Assembly: GCA_900660155.1 (NCBI GenBank)
Contig: CABFPE010000115.1
Location: 347,388 to 411,387, forward strand
DNA length: 64,000 bases
Source: Hofstenia miamia
Lineage: Eukaryota > Xenacoelomorpha > Acoela > Hofsteniidae
Direction of reading: 5' to 3'
The notes under the pieces were generated by a model that made no database searches, was not told where the DNA came from, and saw only the letters and a program-made list of their open reading frames with translations. The position numbers and the translations under genes were made by a program. Shown in pieces: positions 50,501 to 62,381 of the stretch. The stretch's first letter is position 1. Each line of letters starts with the position of its first letter.

Positions 50501-53500
50501 CTTAGAGAGATAAATTGTACATTTTAAAACACCAAACTAAAAAGTAACTGTTTTACTATTTAAAAAAATTCTTAAAAAATCATGTAAGGATATATCGATC
50601 ACAGTAACGGATTATCAAATTCTGGAAATACTCACACTCCAATTGGACCCATGCCTGGTCCACCACCACCATGCGGAATAGAAAATGTTTTGTGAAGATT
50701 CAAATGTGAAACGTCTCCACCATAGTCACCCAAACGACACAATCCCATTTGAGCATTTGTGTTTGCACCATCGATGTACACCTGTCCACCATAATAATGA
50801 ATGACATCACAAACTTCTCTAAAAAATAATAGACATGAAAATAACAATTCAATCGATATTGGAGTCAATCTTTGATTTTAAAATAGATGTTGTATTTGAA
50901 ATGGAGGATTACAGTCAACATTATATATATATATAAGATTATTAGAGAAACACCGCGTTTTAATTTAACTTTTATGCGGGTTATGTGCATGCAAAGTTAT
51001 TTACCGAGAAGATCAAGGACGCGAGACAAAAGGGGCAGCTGCTCCCTCAACAATAATCCAGTTTTAGGATGAGCTCAAACTTTTATCCAAACATAAATAA
51101 GATATAGGAGAAACCAGGGGAGGATTAAATTGTATATGTGAAGTTAAAAATACTTAGTTTGTTTGAAAACGTGAAAAAATTTACCAAACTGGTTTTTGTA
51201 TTTAAGGTTGGAACAAGTCAAAATCTTATTAAAACAATGCTTGAAATATAAGTTAAACCTAAATAACAAAGCAAGTAGAAAATATCATAAAAGATATAGT
51301 GTAAATTTTGGATGTCAGACATTAACGTTTTATAAACTATGAGTAGAATAATAGGTAATTGTTTGCCAGGGCTGTTAATACTACCATCAAAATGGTTGTT
51401 TATGTTTTCCTTCAACTCAATGTCAAAACAAGAACACTATGCCGGCAGCTAACAAATATGGGTTTCTCAATATTTATGCTTTGCATTTTTTCCTGAATTT
51501 TGAAACAATTCCTTTAGATTTGTTTGTATTTGTAATTTCTGTAACAGATATAATAACATCAATTGAATTCCATAAATCATGCTGATGAAGAGTAGCATTA
51601 AAATGGTTTCTGCTCCATGGTTTTCTATGATTAACCTTTTAACCTTGTTTCTCGTACACTTTGTGCTCAAAACCATCAATTTTTAATCATTGTAATCTAT
51701 TGTGCATTTCTGTTTTAAGATCCTATTTAAATGGCTTTTCTAAATCGATTGCTTTTGAGATGACGGCTCTTTGTACACCAGTATAACTTGAAGTTACAAT
51801 ACTTTAGCTGGACGAGGCAATGATAGTCACTGGCAGCGCGTGGGCTGTGCCCTTTGCGTCCTATGTAAGAAGTGGCGCATGCAAAGGTTAATAATGTTAA
51901 TATTTAACTACAAACTAATATTTCGTTTTAATGTTAATACAGTTAATAATTTTTTATTAAGTTAATAAAGTTAATTTTACAAATTAATTGTATCTAAAGA
52001 GAGAAACTCTTTGACTGAGAATGTAATTAATTTGGTTTTCATAACAATTTCCCAAATAAAATTTTTTAATTTGTAGTTTCTCAAAACAAAAAGTTTATAA
52101 TTAGCATAAGTTAGGTTAATTCTACACATCCTTTAGGTTAATATTTTGGTTGCTGTAGTGATAAGAAACCAAGAAATTTACGTTTAATTAAATTTATATA
52201 CATACAAATATAATTAATATTTTTCCTAAAAAATCACAGCTATTATATTTACGTCCAAAACCAACAACTAAAATAGCATGCTGGTATAAAAATTCAGAAA
52301 ATATGGAAATAGTCACAGGATACATATTTATAAAATAATGATGCCCTTACTGCAGTTCAAATTGGGTTATAATATAAGTTGACTTAGCTTTTCCTTTCTC
52401 TATTAAGACAAGCTAAAATGTGCATCCTAAATAATAATTTCGTTCTCTATAATATCTGCGCACATGCTTAAGTTAAAGCTAAATTTCATCTTTGCTCTAA
52501 CATAATTTTAAGAGCTAAATGAAGTCTGACCGAACAATTTAGGGATAGTAGTGTGGGTGAGAAGCACTTTTGAACAATGATTGCATTGTTCTTGGATAAT
52601 TCAAACTGTATGCGAATTAACACTATTATCGCTATTACCTTCATAATACTCTCCGCTAATAACACAACCAATTGGTGAAAATTCAGAACTATTGAAATTA
52701 ACCGATTGGCTTCTGAAAGTGATGCAGAACCCATTTCAAAGAATTAACAGCATTTTTCGTTGACTTACACCAAGTTCAGAAGTCATGTTTTAAAGAGATA
52801 CCGTAAAGAGATGCCTTAAACTAAGAAAATGACATATGTGTAATAAGTTCAATTTCCTTTTCACAATAAGTTGAAGAGCAACAATTTGGGCATGAAGGTG
52901 AGCATAGAAGCTCAAGAAGTAAGGATCCATTGAATCCTCTCCGATGGCATCTAAATCACTATCGAGAATATCTTGTACAAATTCAGATAACTATGAGATA
53001 ATCCAGTTTATGGCCGGACCAAAATCTTATGAATTCTATTATTAGAACTGGGTAGAGAAAACAGCCGCTACCAGAAAATCTATCCACAATAGAAGTTTAT
53101 TTTATCAAATATAACAAGTAATAAGTAATAATAGAGTCAGAGTAGAAGAACGAAGCCCCTATGATAGGGTGAATGAGGAAACAACAACGGCCGATAATTA
53201 CCCCTGGCAATGCTAAACATACTGCCGCAACTTAAAGAAATTTGGGTTATCTTGAGGTAAAAGTGATCATTTGATAATTTTGGAACTAACTTCTGGACAT
53301 ATCGAATGCACTATTTAACGGCACCATTTTCATTAAGTGACTAAAGGATAACAAAAAATAACGTTATAATGAAAAAATTTTTAAGACGCATGCAATTAAT
53401 TCCAATACTTGTTTGTCATTCTCATCATAAATTTCACAATTTCGCTTTTATCATTCTCCACATAGACTTAAAAAGTAACAATGAATTGGCTAAATTAATG

Positions 53501-56500
53501 GAAATTAAAGATGATAGTATTTATCAATAACACTAATTGCAAAAATTATTTAGAGCTTGTTTGAGAAACAATAATTTCTAAATTTAAGCAATCAACTATG
53601 TGTTAGCACAAATATTAAATAATTAATTTTTGCAGTCTATGCAGGCCCATAGCTAGCATCATCACATAAGCAGCTCAACATGCACTCAGGGGGCAGTTGG
53701 GAATCTCAGCGTTCCATAAAATTAAAACTAAAATGTTGGCAATTTTATTATAGTTAATTAAGAAGCAAACCTCGAAAGTTTTTAATTCTCTAGAAACAAA
53801 CTGCAATTACACGAAAAAATTCCTAATAACATACATTTTACAAGATGCATGTATGTGTAGCAACCTAATCAATCCTGCAGTTAATAATTTACAACAAACT
53901 ATACAGCAAATGCAAAGGGTGTGTCAAAGAAACGAAATTTTTCCTAATTCAATAGAATTCTTTACATGCGATTTATTATCAAGGTACAAAAAGACTAGAA
54001 GGAATCCCAGTAATGCTTAAGCTTTGAATAAAACGTTCCACTTCTTGAACTGTTTATTCTATTGAAAAACCACTATTAAAAAAAATAATTCGAAGGAGTC
54101 TGCTCTTTTTCTTACTTGAAAATCCTGTAAAATGAGTTGATTTGGCTGTCACAAAATGCAAAAGTCATGTGAGAGATTACCAAGGAGCAGAATTATTGCA
54201 AAAGTTGCACCTACAAGTTTCTAAGTTTCCTCAAAATAGTGAACTACGGAAAAAATATTTCCCTCCCGTGCCATGTTCAACTTTCAAGTCTATTGAAGTT
54301 CAGTGAGATTTGTTATTTGGATAAAATGTGCTGAAATTATACATACGATTTATCAATACTGGATGAAGATATTACAGATACTTTCTAGTTCACGAAATAT
54401 AATATAACACAGCATAATACAAATACAATATATTAGCAATAATAGTTCAAATTGGTCGATGTTCCGGTTGAAATGGAAAGATGGACATGTGCTGATTCAT
54501 CCACATGTTTTCAGTCAGTAACAGGACAGGCCCCACAGGATTTCCCCAAAAGGTTACTGGAAAAAAGCCATGCTTCAATTTAAGAAATGCGGGTTTGGTT
54601 AGTTGTTAAAAAAATTTCTGTATTGACAAGGTAGGCATTTGAGACCCTTGTTCTAATAAATGGGTGACTTACTGCTTGGCCGCAGTGCTCAGATAATGGT
54701 ATTATTACCACAGAATAGAGAAAAACATCTACAAGCAACATTGGTTGTTTGATGATAGCTAATAAATTGGAAAACTCGTTTCTCTAGAAAAAAACTTCTT
54801 CAATTGAGATTTTTCAAAAGCTCCGGAATTTTTTAACTAGTTTCAGTAGTGTCATAATTGGGAACCAAATGACAACAATTGAGTTCAATACTGTGATTTT
54901 TAAAAGCTGTTGTTGCTTTTAGCTTTATTGTCCAGGAGTTGTTTGACTTTTCAGTCGGGTTTTTCCAATCCGTGGCCATGGGATTAAATATTCTCAGCCC
55001 TTGTACGAATAATTAAATTTAAATTATTTATTATTGTAATTGAAATTTTGTGTGCCAATTTACGATTGAGTATGAAATACCTAAATTCCTTAGAAGTGCA
55101 ATCAATGCACTGATTTACCAAGCTTCATCTACTTAAGCTTCAAGTTTGAGTAGAAATAAAATCTGATAACATACCATCGGTAGAAATATCTATCGCGCAA
55201 ATAGAGAATAGTTTTCGTAATAGAGCTGTTAAATTTAAAATATTTGAAATGACAAATTGAATTACGCATGGGAATGGGGGCGATCAAACAATTTGTTAAA
55301 AACAATTTACTCGTTTGACCTTATAGTTTTGAGATCATAAAATGGACATTGTCAAGAAAGACAACATTGTAGTAGATGTGTCAGGTAAGAACACCCACAA
55401 AAGCTGATTTCGACCTTCGCGGCGGTACGCCAAACGATTGAATACATTTTAAATTTAAATCGAATCTACTTAAGCAAAACATTTGCAACGCTACAAAAGG
55501 AAATTCGATCGCAACTTTACATTCATCTGGTATTTCATTGAATATTTCATAAAGAGAAAAAAGCGAAATAGCAATAAAATTGTTGATTTTTAAAATGCAA
55601 AAACCGATTGCAAGGATATATTAATACTAATAAAAGACCTTATTTGACAGGCATGGCAAACCATACAAATGAATAAAAATCAAGCTTTTCGGCAACGAGG
55701 ACAGTCACAGGAGATGAAGTAGGAGCAGATAGATGAGTAAGCAAGTGAGAGTACGTATCAGCGAAGAGGAAAGACAGCAGACATTTCTTAAAGCACGAGG
55801 GAAAATCCAATAGTAGCTGGAGGTTTGAGAGTCAGGAGGAAATTAGCCGAAGCACACGCACGATTAAAAAACGAGTGAAGGGTGCGATGTTTCTTGAGAC
55901 AACGAACAGAGAACGTGACAATACCGTCAGATAGAGTAGATTGATAATTCGAGAATGTAATAAAATCAAATGGCTCAAGGTGCAGATTGCCAGTCAAACA
56001 ACTATTGAACAGGAGATCACAGGCATGAAAGTGAAGTGACAGTGGTAGAGTGGAGAATTCGAGCAGAGCTTCTCTGTATGGTAAGGGAGATATCCATTTC
56101 AAGTACGTTTCTGGAACCTTTCTATGCTGTAGAACAAGGCATGAGCCGGTTCCCAACAGTGAGATTCATAAAGAATAGCGCAGGGAATGGACTTGAACAA
56201 CGAGAATTTCACAGCAGATGAGCTATTAAAGGGGACATTACGAAAAGGGCAAAGAGTGCGGAATTAGCTTTACGGAGAGGCAAGGACACATGTCCAGTCC
56301 AATATAAGTTGGCAGCAAGTTAAACTCCAAGGTGAGTATGATGAGGAAAAAATTTCAAATATATATAGTTTATGATATTTATAGAAAATATATTGATTCT
56401 TTGTAATATAGTCATGAAAAGAAAAACAATTTTTACATAAACACGATTCGCATGTGCTTACGTCACAGCAAATGTATATTATAAGAATTCGTTTTGAAAG

Positions 56501-56738
56501 AAATTGCTAAGTTCATTTTATCGAAAATACTTTAAATTAACAATTATAATCAACAAAAATTGAATGCCAATTAGTTTTATGTATTTAATGCAAAGAGTAA
56601 ACTGATAAGAGCAAAATTCACCTATAAACAAATAATCTCATTGTTCTTAATTAGTGCATGGATCACAGACACCAAACGCACTATTTAAAAGTTTAGTAAC
56701 AAAGTCAAACATGTTAGTTAGATAGAGACGTACAGAAC

Positions 56739-56773
<35 letters not shown>

Positions 56774-59700
56774 CTGTATACTAAGACTTTCATATCTGGC
56801 GCTCCCAAACAATTTTTGATGAATGCATGTACACAGGTGCGTTTATTTGCAACCATCGTGTGGATTTAATATGTAATAAATAGACATTGGAACGGTCAAA
56901 TAATTTTTAAAATCAATTTAACATTAAAATCATGTGCAGGGCTATTGAATATCTTGCAGTTGAATTTAGGGAAACTAAATTTGGAAAGCGCGAAAAATTG
57001 AAGCAATGTGGTGTTAGTGAAACGGATAGTTATTCGGTGTATTACAATTTGGCGTCAGCGTATAGCAATTTTCAAAATGTGAAACTTAATTTGGTAAATG
57101 AAATATTTGCAAACGAATGGCTTTCACTATAAATTGTATTTTGTACAAGACGAGATATCAATGAACATTGACAACACCTCTACCAATGGTCACTTCAAAT
57201 TCTTATGCATGTATAACAAATTTGGTGTAAGAATTAAATTCCATGTTTTCGTGTAGCACTTCGATTACTGTGAGGCTTCACACGTACCAAATAAGGTTGT
57301 TATACACTGAGGCCAAATTGTAATAACACATTTATTCGAATTAACTAAATCCAAATGGGCAAATGACCTTTCCAAATAGATCGGAGCCAATTCGAAATGA
57401 ATGACAAGGTAACCAAATAGACACGCCGCAAATTTTATATAAAATGCTATAGAAAGCAACATGAAAGCAATAGCTGCAATTTTTGAAAAATTACCGCACA
57501 TGTTCTTCAAATACACCATAAGTAGAAGGATAAGTAATCATAATTGCTCCCAGGTTACTTTTATGTTCTTCTGCTTTCGTCTTTAATTGAGATAAATCCA
57601 CGTTTCCTTGATCGTCAGAATCTATGTAAATGACAGACATGCCAGCTAAATTAGCAGACGCTGGATTAGTTCCATGCGCGGAAACGGGAATTAGACAAAC
57701 CTAAAAATTACAAAGATATTGCCACATGTACATTTAAATTATACATTTCTTTGGGAATCGTTTCTGTCAGAGTGGTAAGCCAAAATTGTACGTAAGCCAG
57801 TGTATTCACCCTGTGAACCACTATTAGGTTGAAGACTGACAGTATCGTAGCCAGTTATTTCGCTTAGATCATTAACAAGTTCCTTGAAGAGCTCATGATA
57901 ACCCTCAGCTTGATCCTTAGGAACGAAGGGATGAAGTTTTGAAAATCCAGGATACCCTATAGGGATTAACTCGGAAGTAGCATTTAGTTTCATTGTACAA
58001 GACCCAAGAGGAATCATTGAATGCACCAGAGAAATATCCTAGGAAAATAACTAAAGAAAAGTAACACTTTTTGAATACCTTATTTTCAAGTTTCTTCAAC
58101 AATCGAACCATTTGTTGTTCTGAATGATGATTGTTAAAAATGTCATGCTGCAAATATGTCGAAGTTCTTTGAAATATTCCCAACTCAGAATTTGAATTTT
58201 CTAAATCCTAGAAAACAAAATTAAAATTTGACAATTATAGGCAAAAATACCTTAAGACTAATATTAAAACATTTGCATATAACACTTAAATCAGTTTCCG
58301 ATGTAGTTTCATCCAAAGATATTCCTACTTCAGTAGAAGAAATTTTTCTGAAGTTGATTTCATGATTTAGACCCGCTTGTATAATAGCATCTGCATCAGG
58401 AACTGTTACAACAAGGGTATCAAAAAACACTTTGGAATGAGTAGTTAGTCCCGCATTTTGAAATGATAGATTCAACTGTCGGGTAAGTTGGTATACACGG
58501 TCTGCAATTTGGCGCAATCCAGTCGGTCCATGGTAAATTGCATAAAATGCAGAAACATTCGCAAGAAGAGCCTAAATCGCTATAATAATAATTGAAGTAG
58601 CATACTGTGATACAAAAGAACACTGAAGAAAAAGCCGTTTGGGAAAAGTATCTACACATTGTAAGAGAATAATATATACATATATACAGTGCATTCTTCA
58701 GCAAACAGTTTTTCACAAGGTTTCTCAGTTTTAATCATTATAAATAAGCATAGCTCATTTGAAACAACAATTATATCAAAGGAATTACACGAAGATACTA
58801 TGGTGAAGGCTTACAAATAGCGCCATTTTTTAAAAATACCGTGAAATTTATGCACGATTTCTGTGTATATATCGCTATTTACAATAAAAACTGTGTTTTA
58901 TTCATACATCCTTCACTACATTTCATCATTTTCATTCTATTCTAAAAATTTTATAGAAAAGATTGATTTTTGCAAATTCACATTTTTGTTTATGAAAACT
59001 AAACTATACAATTTGCAGATGCATAACAAAAATATGAAGGAAAAGCTATTCGATAACAACCTGCTCTGTTAGGTAAAACGGATACTAAAAGATTGAGAAG
59101 CATTGGCAGCAATTATTGAACCAATAATAAGGGATAGCAGACGCGAGCCCTACCAGAATTACTCTTGTTTATTTAAATGATATATATATATATATATATA
59201 CATCCGAGATTATATACCTGAGATGTACAAATATTGCTAGTANTGCTAGTAGCCTTCTCTCGGCGGATGTGCTGTTCGCGCGTTGTTAGTGCTAGTCTAT
59301 AGGCTTCATTACAATCCTTATCTCTAAAAGAATAAAAGCTATTGGGAATCTATAAATATATTTACTTCGTAACACCGACTATTCTGCCAGGCATTTGCCT
59401 TACTAGGGATAAATCTTTGGCCGAAGATTGCCTAACTGCAAAAAACGCAGCGTGTGGGCCACCATGACCTAACGGTACTCCGAATCTTTGCGAATTTCCT
59501 AAGGCAACATCAAACCCAATTTCGCCTGGAGATTTAAGTAAACAAAGTGCCAGAAGATCAGTTGCACATGCAGTAAGGGTCTAAAAGTGTTAAGGTGGTA
59601 TGAATATAATACTTTCTTACATTAGCTGCACGGCATTTGTCAACTATGTCAGAATAATCAACGATATTGCCGTAAGTGTTGGGATATTGGACTAAGACAC

Positions 59701-60349
59701 CTGCAAAATCACCTTTAGTTACATCAATATTTTCAATTTTGTCGACGACAATAGATATACCAAGACATCTAAAAGCATTTTTCATATGGAGTATTTTTTG
59801 TTATCATACTTTGCTCTAGTCTCAATTACTGAAATAGTAGTTGGATGACAGGTAGAATCAACGAAGAACTTGTTCTTTTTCTTAACTCTAAGTGATAATA
59901 AACAAAAAATATAACAATATTTATGTACCGGACAGCCATTGACATTGCTTCTGCAGCTGCAGTTCCTTCATCAAGCAATGATGCGTTAGCAACTTGAAGT
60001 CCACATAAATCAGTTACTAGTGTCTGAAATGCGAGCAATCCGTATAATCTGCCTTGTGCAATTTCTGGTTGATAAGGTGTATAGGCGGTTATCCTAAGAA
60101 AAATGATCATATTGTGGATTATTAAATTACTAACCATCCTGGATTTTCAATCACATTGCGCAAAATGACAGGAGGAGTTATGGTATCATTGTAACCCATA
60201 CCAAGATATGATTTAAACAGTTTATTTGTTTGTGATAGTTTCTCCGCTCTTGCTAAAAGTTCTTGTTCGTCGAGTGCACTATCCAATTTCAAATCCCTGT
60301 TTAATGCAATAGACTTTGGAACAACCTTATTTGTGAATTCATCCAAACT
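47371..60349 (-). CDS. GLDC: glycine dehydrogenase (decarboxylating), mitochondrial P-protein, 5' end missing
   Basis: Fifteen exons in transcript order: 60135-60349, 59929-60093, 59810-59887, 59621-59768, 59366-59580, 59218-59323, 58251-58571, 58079-58207, 57745-58038, 57495-57700, 50636-50818, 50104-50242, 49366-49573, 48562-48734, 47371-47544 (stop). They sum to 2754 nt (918 codons) with every junction in phase; human GLDC has 1020 residues. The P-protein is a PLP enzyme that decarboxylates glycine and passes aminomethyl to the lipoyl H-protein in the mitochondrial matrix. Family blocks: [114 protein letters not shown] (PLP lysine), [34 protein letters not shown]. The extreme N-terminus with its targeting peptide is absent. 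An N at 59243 inside a 9-nt duplication adds three doubtful residues. Confidence 0.96.
50636..50818 (-). CDS. GLDC: GLDC exon with PLP-binding lysine
   Basis: Encodes [20 protein letters not shown], then [16 protein letters not shown] and PGMGPIGV. The lysine of HLNLHK (codon 50689-50691), which forms the Schiff base with PLP in this family, and the glycine-rich loop are intact, so the enzyme is expected to be active. The 6676-nt intron upstream contains a CR1-like remnant. Confidence 0.95.
50819..55654. other. large GLDC intron, 3' part, no feature recognised
   Basis: AT-rich, short frames only. A cluster of TTAATAAAGTTAATTTT-like words at about 51900-51980 and a GC-richer patch at 51800-51890 stand out slightly but were not identified. 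Confidence 0.4.
55655..56345 (-). mobile_element. CR1-like LINE 3' end, copy 2, in GLDC intron
   Basis: The minus-strand sequence runs parallel to the copy at 16045-16760: the HHTHLGV/NL block near 56330, [30 protein letters not shown], then a 3' UTR with GACTGTCCTCGTTG at its end. It is in the same orientation as GLDC. Frame breaks are present and no catalytic motif remains. Confidence 0.8.
56742..56770. repeat. (TA)n microsatellite
   Basis: Pure dinucleotide run in the large GLDC intron. Confidence 0.95.
57495..60349 (-). CDS. GLDC: GLDC exons 1-10 (of those visible): N-terminal half
   Basis: This compact block encodes [12 protein letters not shown] to [11 protein letters not shown], the N-terminal half and the hinge into the PLP-binding half. 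Eight of its nine introns are only 40-44 nt long (41, 41, 41, 40, 42, 43, 40, 44). The ninth, 58572-59217, is 646 nt and holds a (TA)n run at its 5' side. Donors are mostly GTAA/GTAT, one GTTAGT. The first visible exon starts in frame at AGT TTG GAT (Ser-Leu-Asp), matching the family's S-[IL]-D-E block about 80 residues into the usual protein, so at least one upstream exon is missing. Confidence 0.95.
59178..59202. repeat. (TA)n microsatellite in GLDC intron
   Basis: Dinucleotide run just inside the 646-nt intron. Confidence 0.95.
59235..59251. other. single-N join inside a GLDC exon, with 8-bp duplicate
   Basis: TGCTAGTA stands on both sides of the N at 59243. On the coding strand this inserts three residues into the otherwise invariant run KATSNICT. 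The extra nine bases are most likely an assembly artefact. Confidence 0.75.
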
Positions 60350-61690
60350 CTAAATTTAGATGTATTAAGTCATACATACGCTCAGACGTCTGTTCCTCAA
60401 AAGTGTTGAGAAACGATTTGCTTGAAAACGAAATCATTAATGACCACCATAAACCATAAATTAGCAAAAAGCGATTTGTTCGAGAACAAATAAGTATGTA
60501 ATGAAGATTACCATATTAAAAGGCATCTGGTAAAAATTTCGCATTTAATTGAAAAAAGAAAATTCGCGAAGTCCACTAAACGCAAATAAGACCGCTGTCA
60601 AATTTCATAGAAATAGTGGCATTGTTTTAAACGAATTTACGTGTTTGCTGCAAGCAGTCATTCGTGAAGGGAACACTGAAACTCGGAGCGTGTACTATAA
60701 ATTTAAACGAAGAAAATATCAATGGCAAGAGTTTTAGTATGTAGTACTTTGGTTATGTGCTCCACTTATTAAAGATAATATCTACTTTTCAAGTTTCAGC
60801 AAAAGGCAAAACTGACCGAACATTCAAAAGCGGCATGATTAAATGCGATTAATAAAAAAATTTTAAAAAAAGAGAATTTGAAATTAGAAGGAAATAATTA
60901 GAAGCAAAATTTCAAAAAGAATGGAATTTTAAAAAATAGAGTATTATAATTCAGTAATGAATAAACATATGTATGACCAGGGTGTCACTGCAGGGATGAC
61001 TGAAATTGAAAATATGCAATCTCTGGATAAAGATATTGAAAGAAAAGACCTCCATATTTTAAAATTTCATTTCATAAAATGTTTGTTTATTAGTATTTAC
61101 ATTCATTAAAAACTGGCATATTCTATCAATGCATATAAATTGTAGGCACACGGACACGCTAGAAATATATGCATAACTTTTGTTTCAATTGTGATTAAAC
61201 CTTATTAGCCAGGGCTTTTTGGGGTCTCAACAAGCTAGAGAGAATTTCTTTCTGTTGAAAAACAATATCATACATAAAATGAGCAGATATTTAGAACAAT
61301 TGGGTGTGAACTAAGAGTATACGGATAGCATAATTTACTATAGCTACCCGCACGCGGTGTATTTTATCTATATGTAACCGCCGGTACTCGGAATAATTGT
61401 ATTCATGCCTGCGATATAGACCAGAGATGGCGTCGACGGTGTTCCTTGCATTATATTGCCATTCTAAGGTATTTAATAGGGCTCTGCTAATCTGGATTTT
61501 TTGCTACGAGTCAGCTCGAGTTGAGTAAATCTCTTAAAATTCGAGTTGGGTCTCTGTTTCAAATGTACGATATTTTCTATGCGCATTTTCCTATCATTAT
61601 CATAAATGTAAGCGCACTATCAATAATGGAATCACATTTGGCTCCTCTAACTGTCATGCACGAAGTACTCTATTCTCTTATTGAAAATTC
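60350..61690. other. region upstream of first visible GLDC exon
   Basis: I searched it for the missing GLDC first exon (R-H-I-G-P block) on the minus strand and did not find one. A CTCGAGTTGAG/TCGAGTTGGG repeat at about 61515-61550 resembles the hAT MITE words seen elsewhere. Confidence 0.4.
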
Positions 61691-61699
61691 GTTGCGGAT

Positions 61700-62140
61700 A
61701 CAACAGCTTGTAACATCGTTTTTAGTCCCTGATAAACAAATGCAATTGTTTATAAAGTTCTCTAATTCCCAAACTTATGACGTTGTACCGTTCTCTGTTC
61801 GTCGTCCCAAGACACATCATTCTCCCTCTGATGTCATAAAGTTCTCTAATTGTGCTTCCCAAGAAACATCGCACTCTTCACTCGTTTTTCAATCGTGCTT
61901 GTTTTTATATATTGACTCTCAATCTTCCAATAGCCATTGATTTTTTTCCTCGCCGCTGAGTTTCAAGAATTCTTTGATATCTTTTTTCTTTGCACAGCCC
62001 TTCTCCTGCTTAGCCTACTCTTCCATCTGCTTATACTTTTTTTTTGCCGTGACTGTCCTCGCTGGCGTAAAAGCTGACTTTTGTTTCTATATTTTTGTAG
62101 TGTTTGTTCGCCTTTAACGGGCAATAAAGTCCTTCATTAA
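61700..62140 (+). mobile_element. CR1-like LINE 3' end, copy 3
   Basis: It includes IKFSNSQTYDVVPFSVRRPK and a second partial copy of the same block (DVIKFSN...SQETSHSSLV), so part of the C-terminus is duplicated. The 3' UTR with GACTGTCCTCGCTGGCG and GGGCAATAAAGTCCTTCATT matches the copy at 16.7 kb. Confidence 0.75.
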
Positions 62141-62226
62141 TATTATCCAATCGTTTACTAATAAGCGTTGCGGATGCGTCACATTAGAATGAAAACAGGT
62201 TATCTAGTTCATTTTAATTTTGCAAA

Positions 62227-62229
<3 letters not shown>

Positions 62230-62262
<33 letters not shown>
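62230..62262. repeat. (TA)n microsatellite at the Penelope 3' end
   Basis: Pure TA run directly bordering the 3' side of the Penelope-like element. Confidence 0.95.
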
Positions 62263-62265
<3 letters not shown>

Positions 62266-62290
62266 GAAAAAACAACGAAAATTTTAATTG

Positions 62291-62324
62291 AGAGTACTTT
62301 AGGTACTTACTGTACCATCGTCAG
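62291..62324 (-). ncRNA. possible hammerhead-like motif in the Penelope 3' UTR
   Basis: The minus strand reads CTGACGA (62324-62318), a hairpin GGTAC-AGTAA-GTACC (62316-62302), then TAAA where a hammerhead needs GAAA. CUGANGA, stem II and GAAA in this order form the hammerhead core, and hammerheads are known in Penelope-like elements. Stem I and stem III cannot be convincingly drawn, and the A-rich core differs at one position. Confidence 0.3.
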
Positions 62325-62381
62325 TCAAAAAACAAAAAATTATTTGATGGTAAAATATAAATTTACAAATCATTAATTAAA

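Noticed and set aside
50887-51072. Plus-strand 61-residue frame with [11 protein letters not shown]
   Set aside because: Isolated in a GLDC intron, with no homologous motif or splice context that supports an exon.
60512-60526. Possible 15-nt microexon (ATGCCTTTTAATATG) with CAG and GTAATC borders upstream of the first visible GLDC exon
   Set aside because: It would keep frame, but the encoded five residues do not match the family's M-L-x-x-x-G-x-x-S-[IL]-D-E block and the splice words are common by chance.
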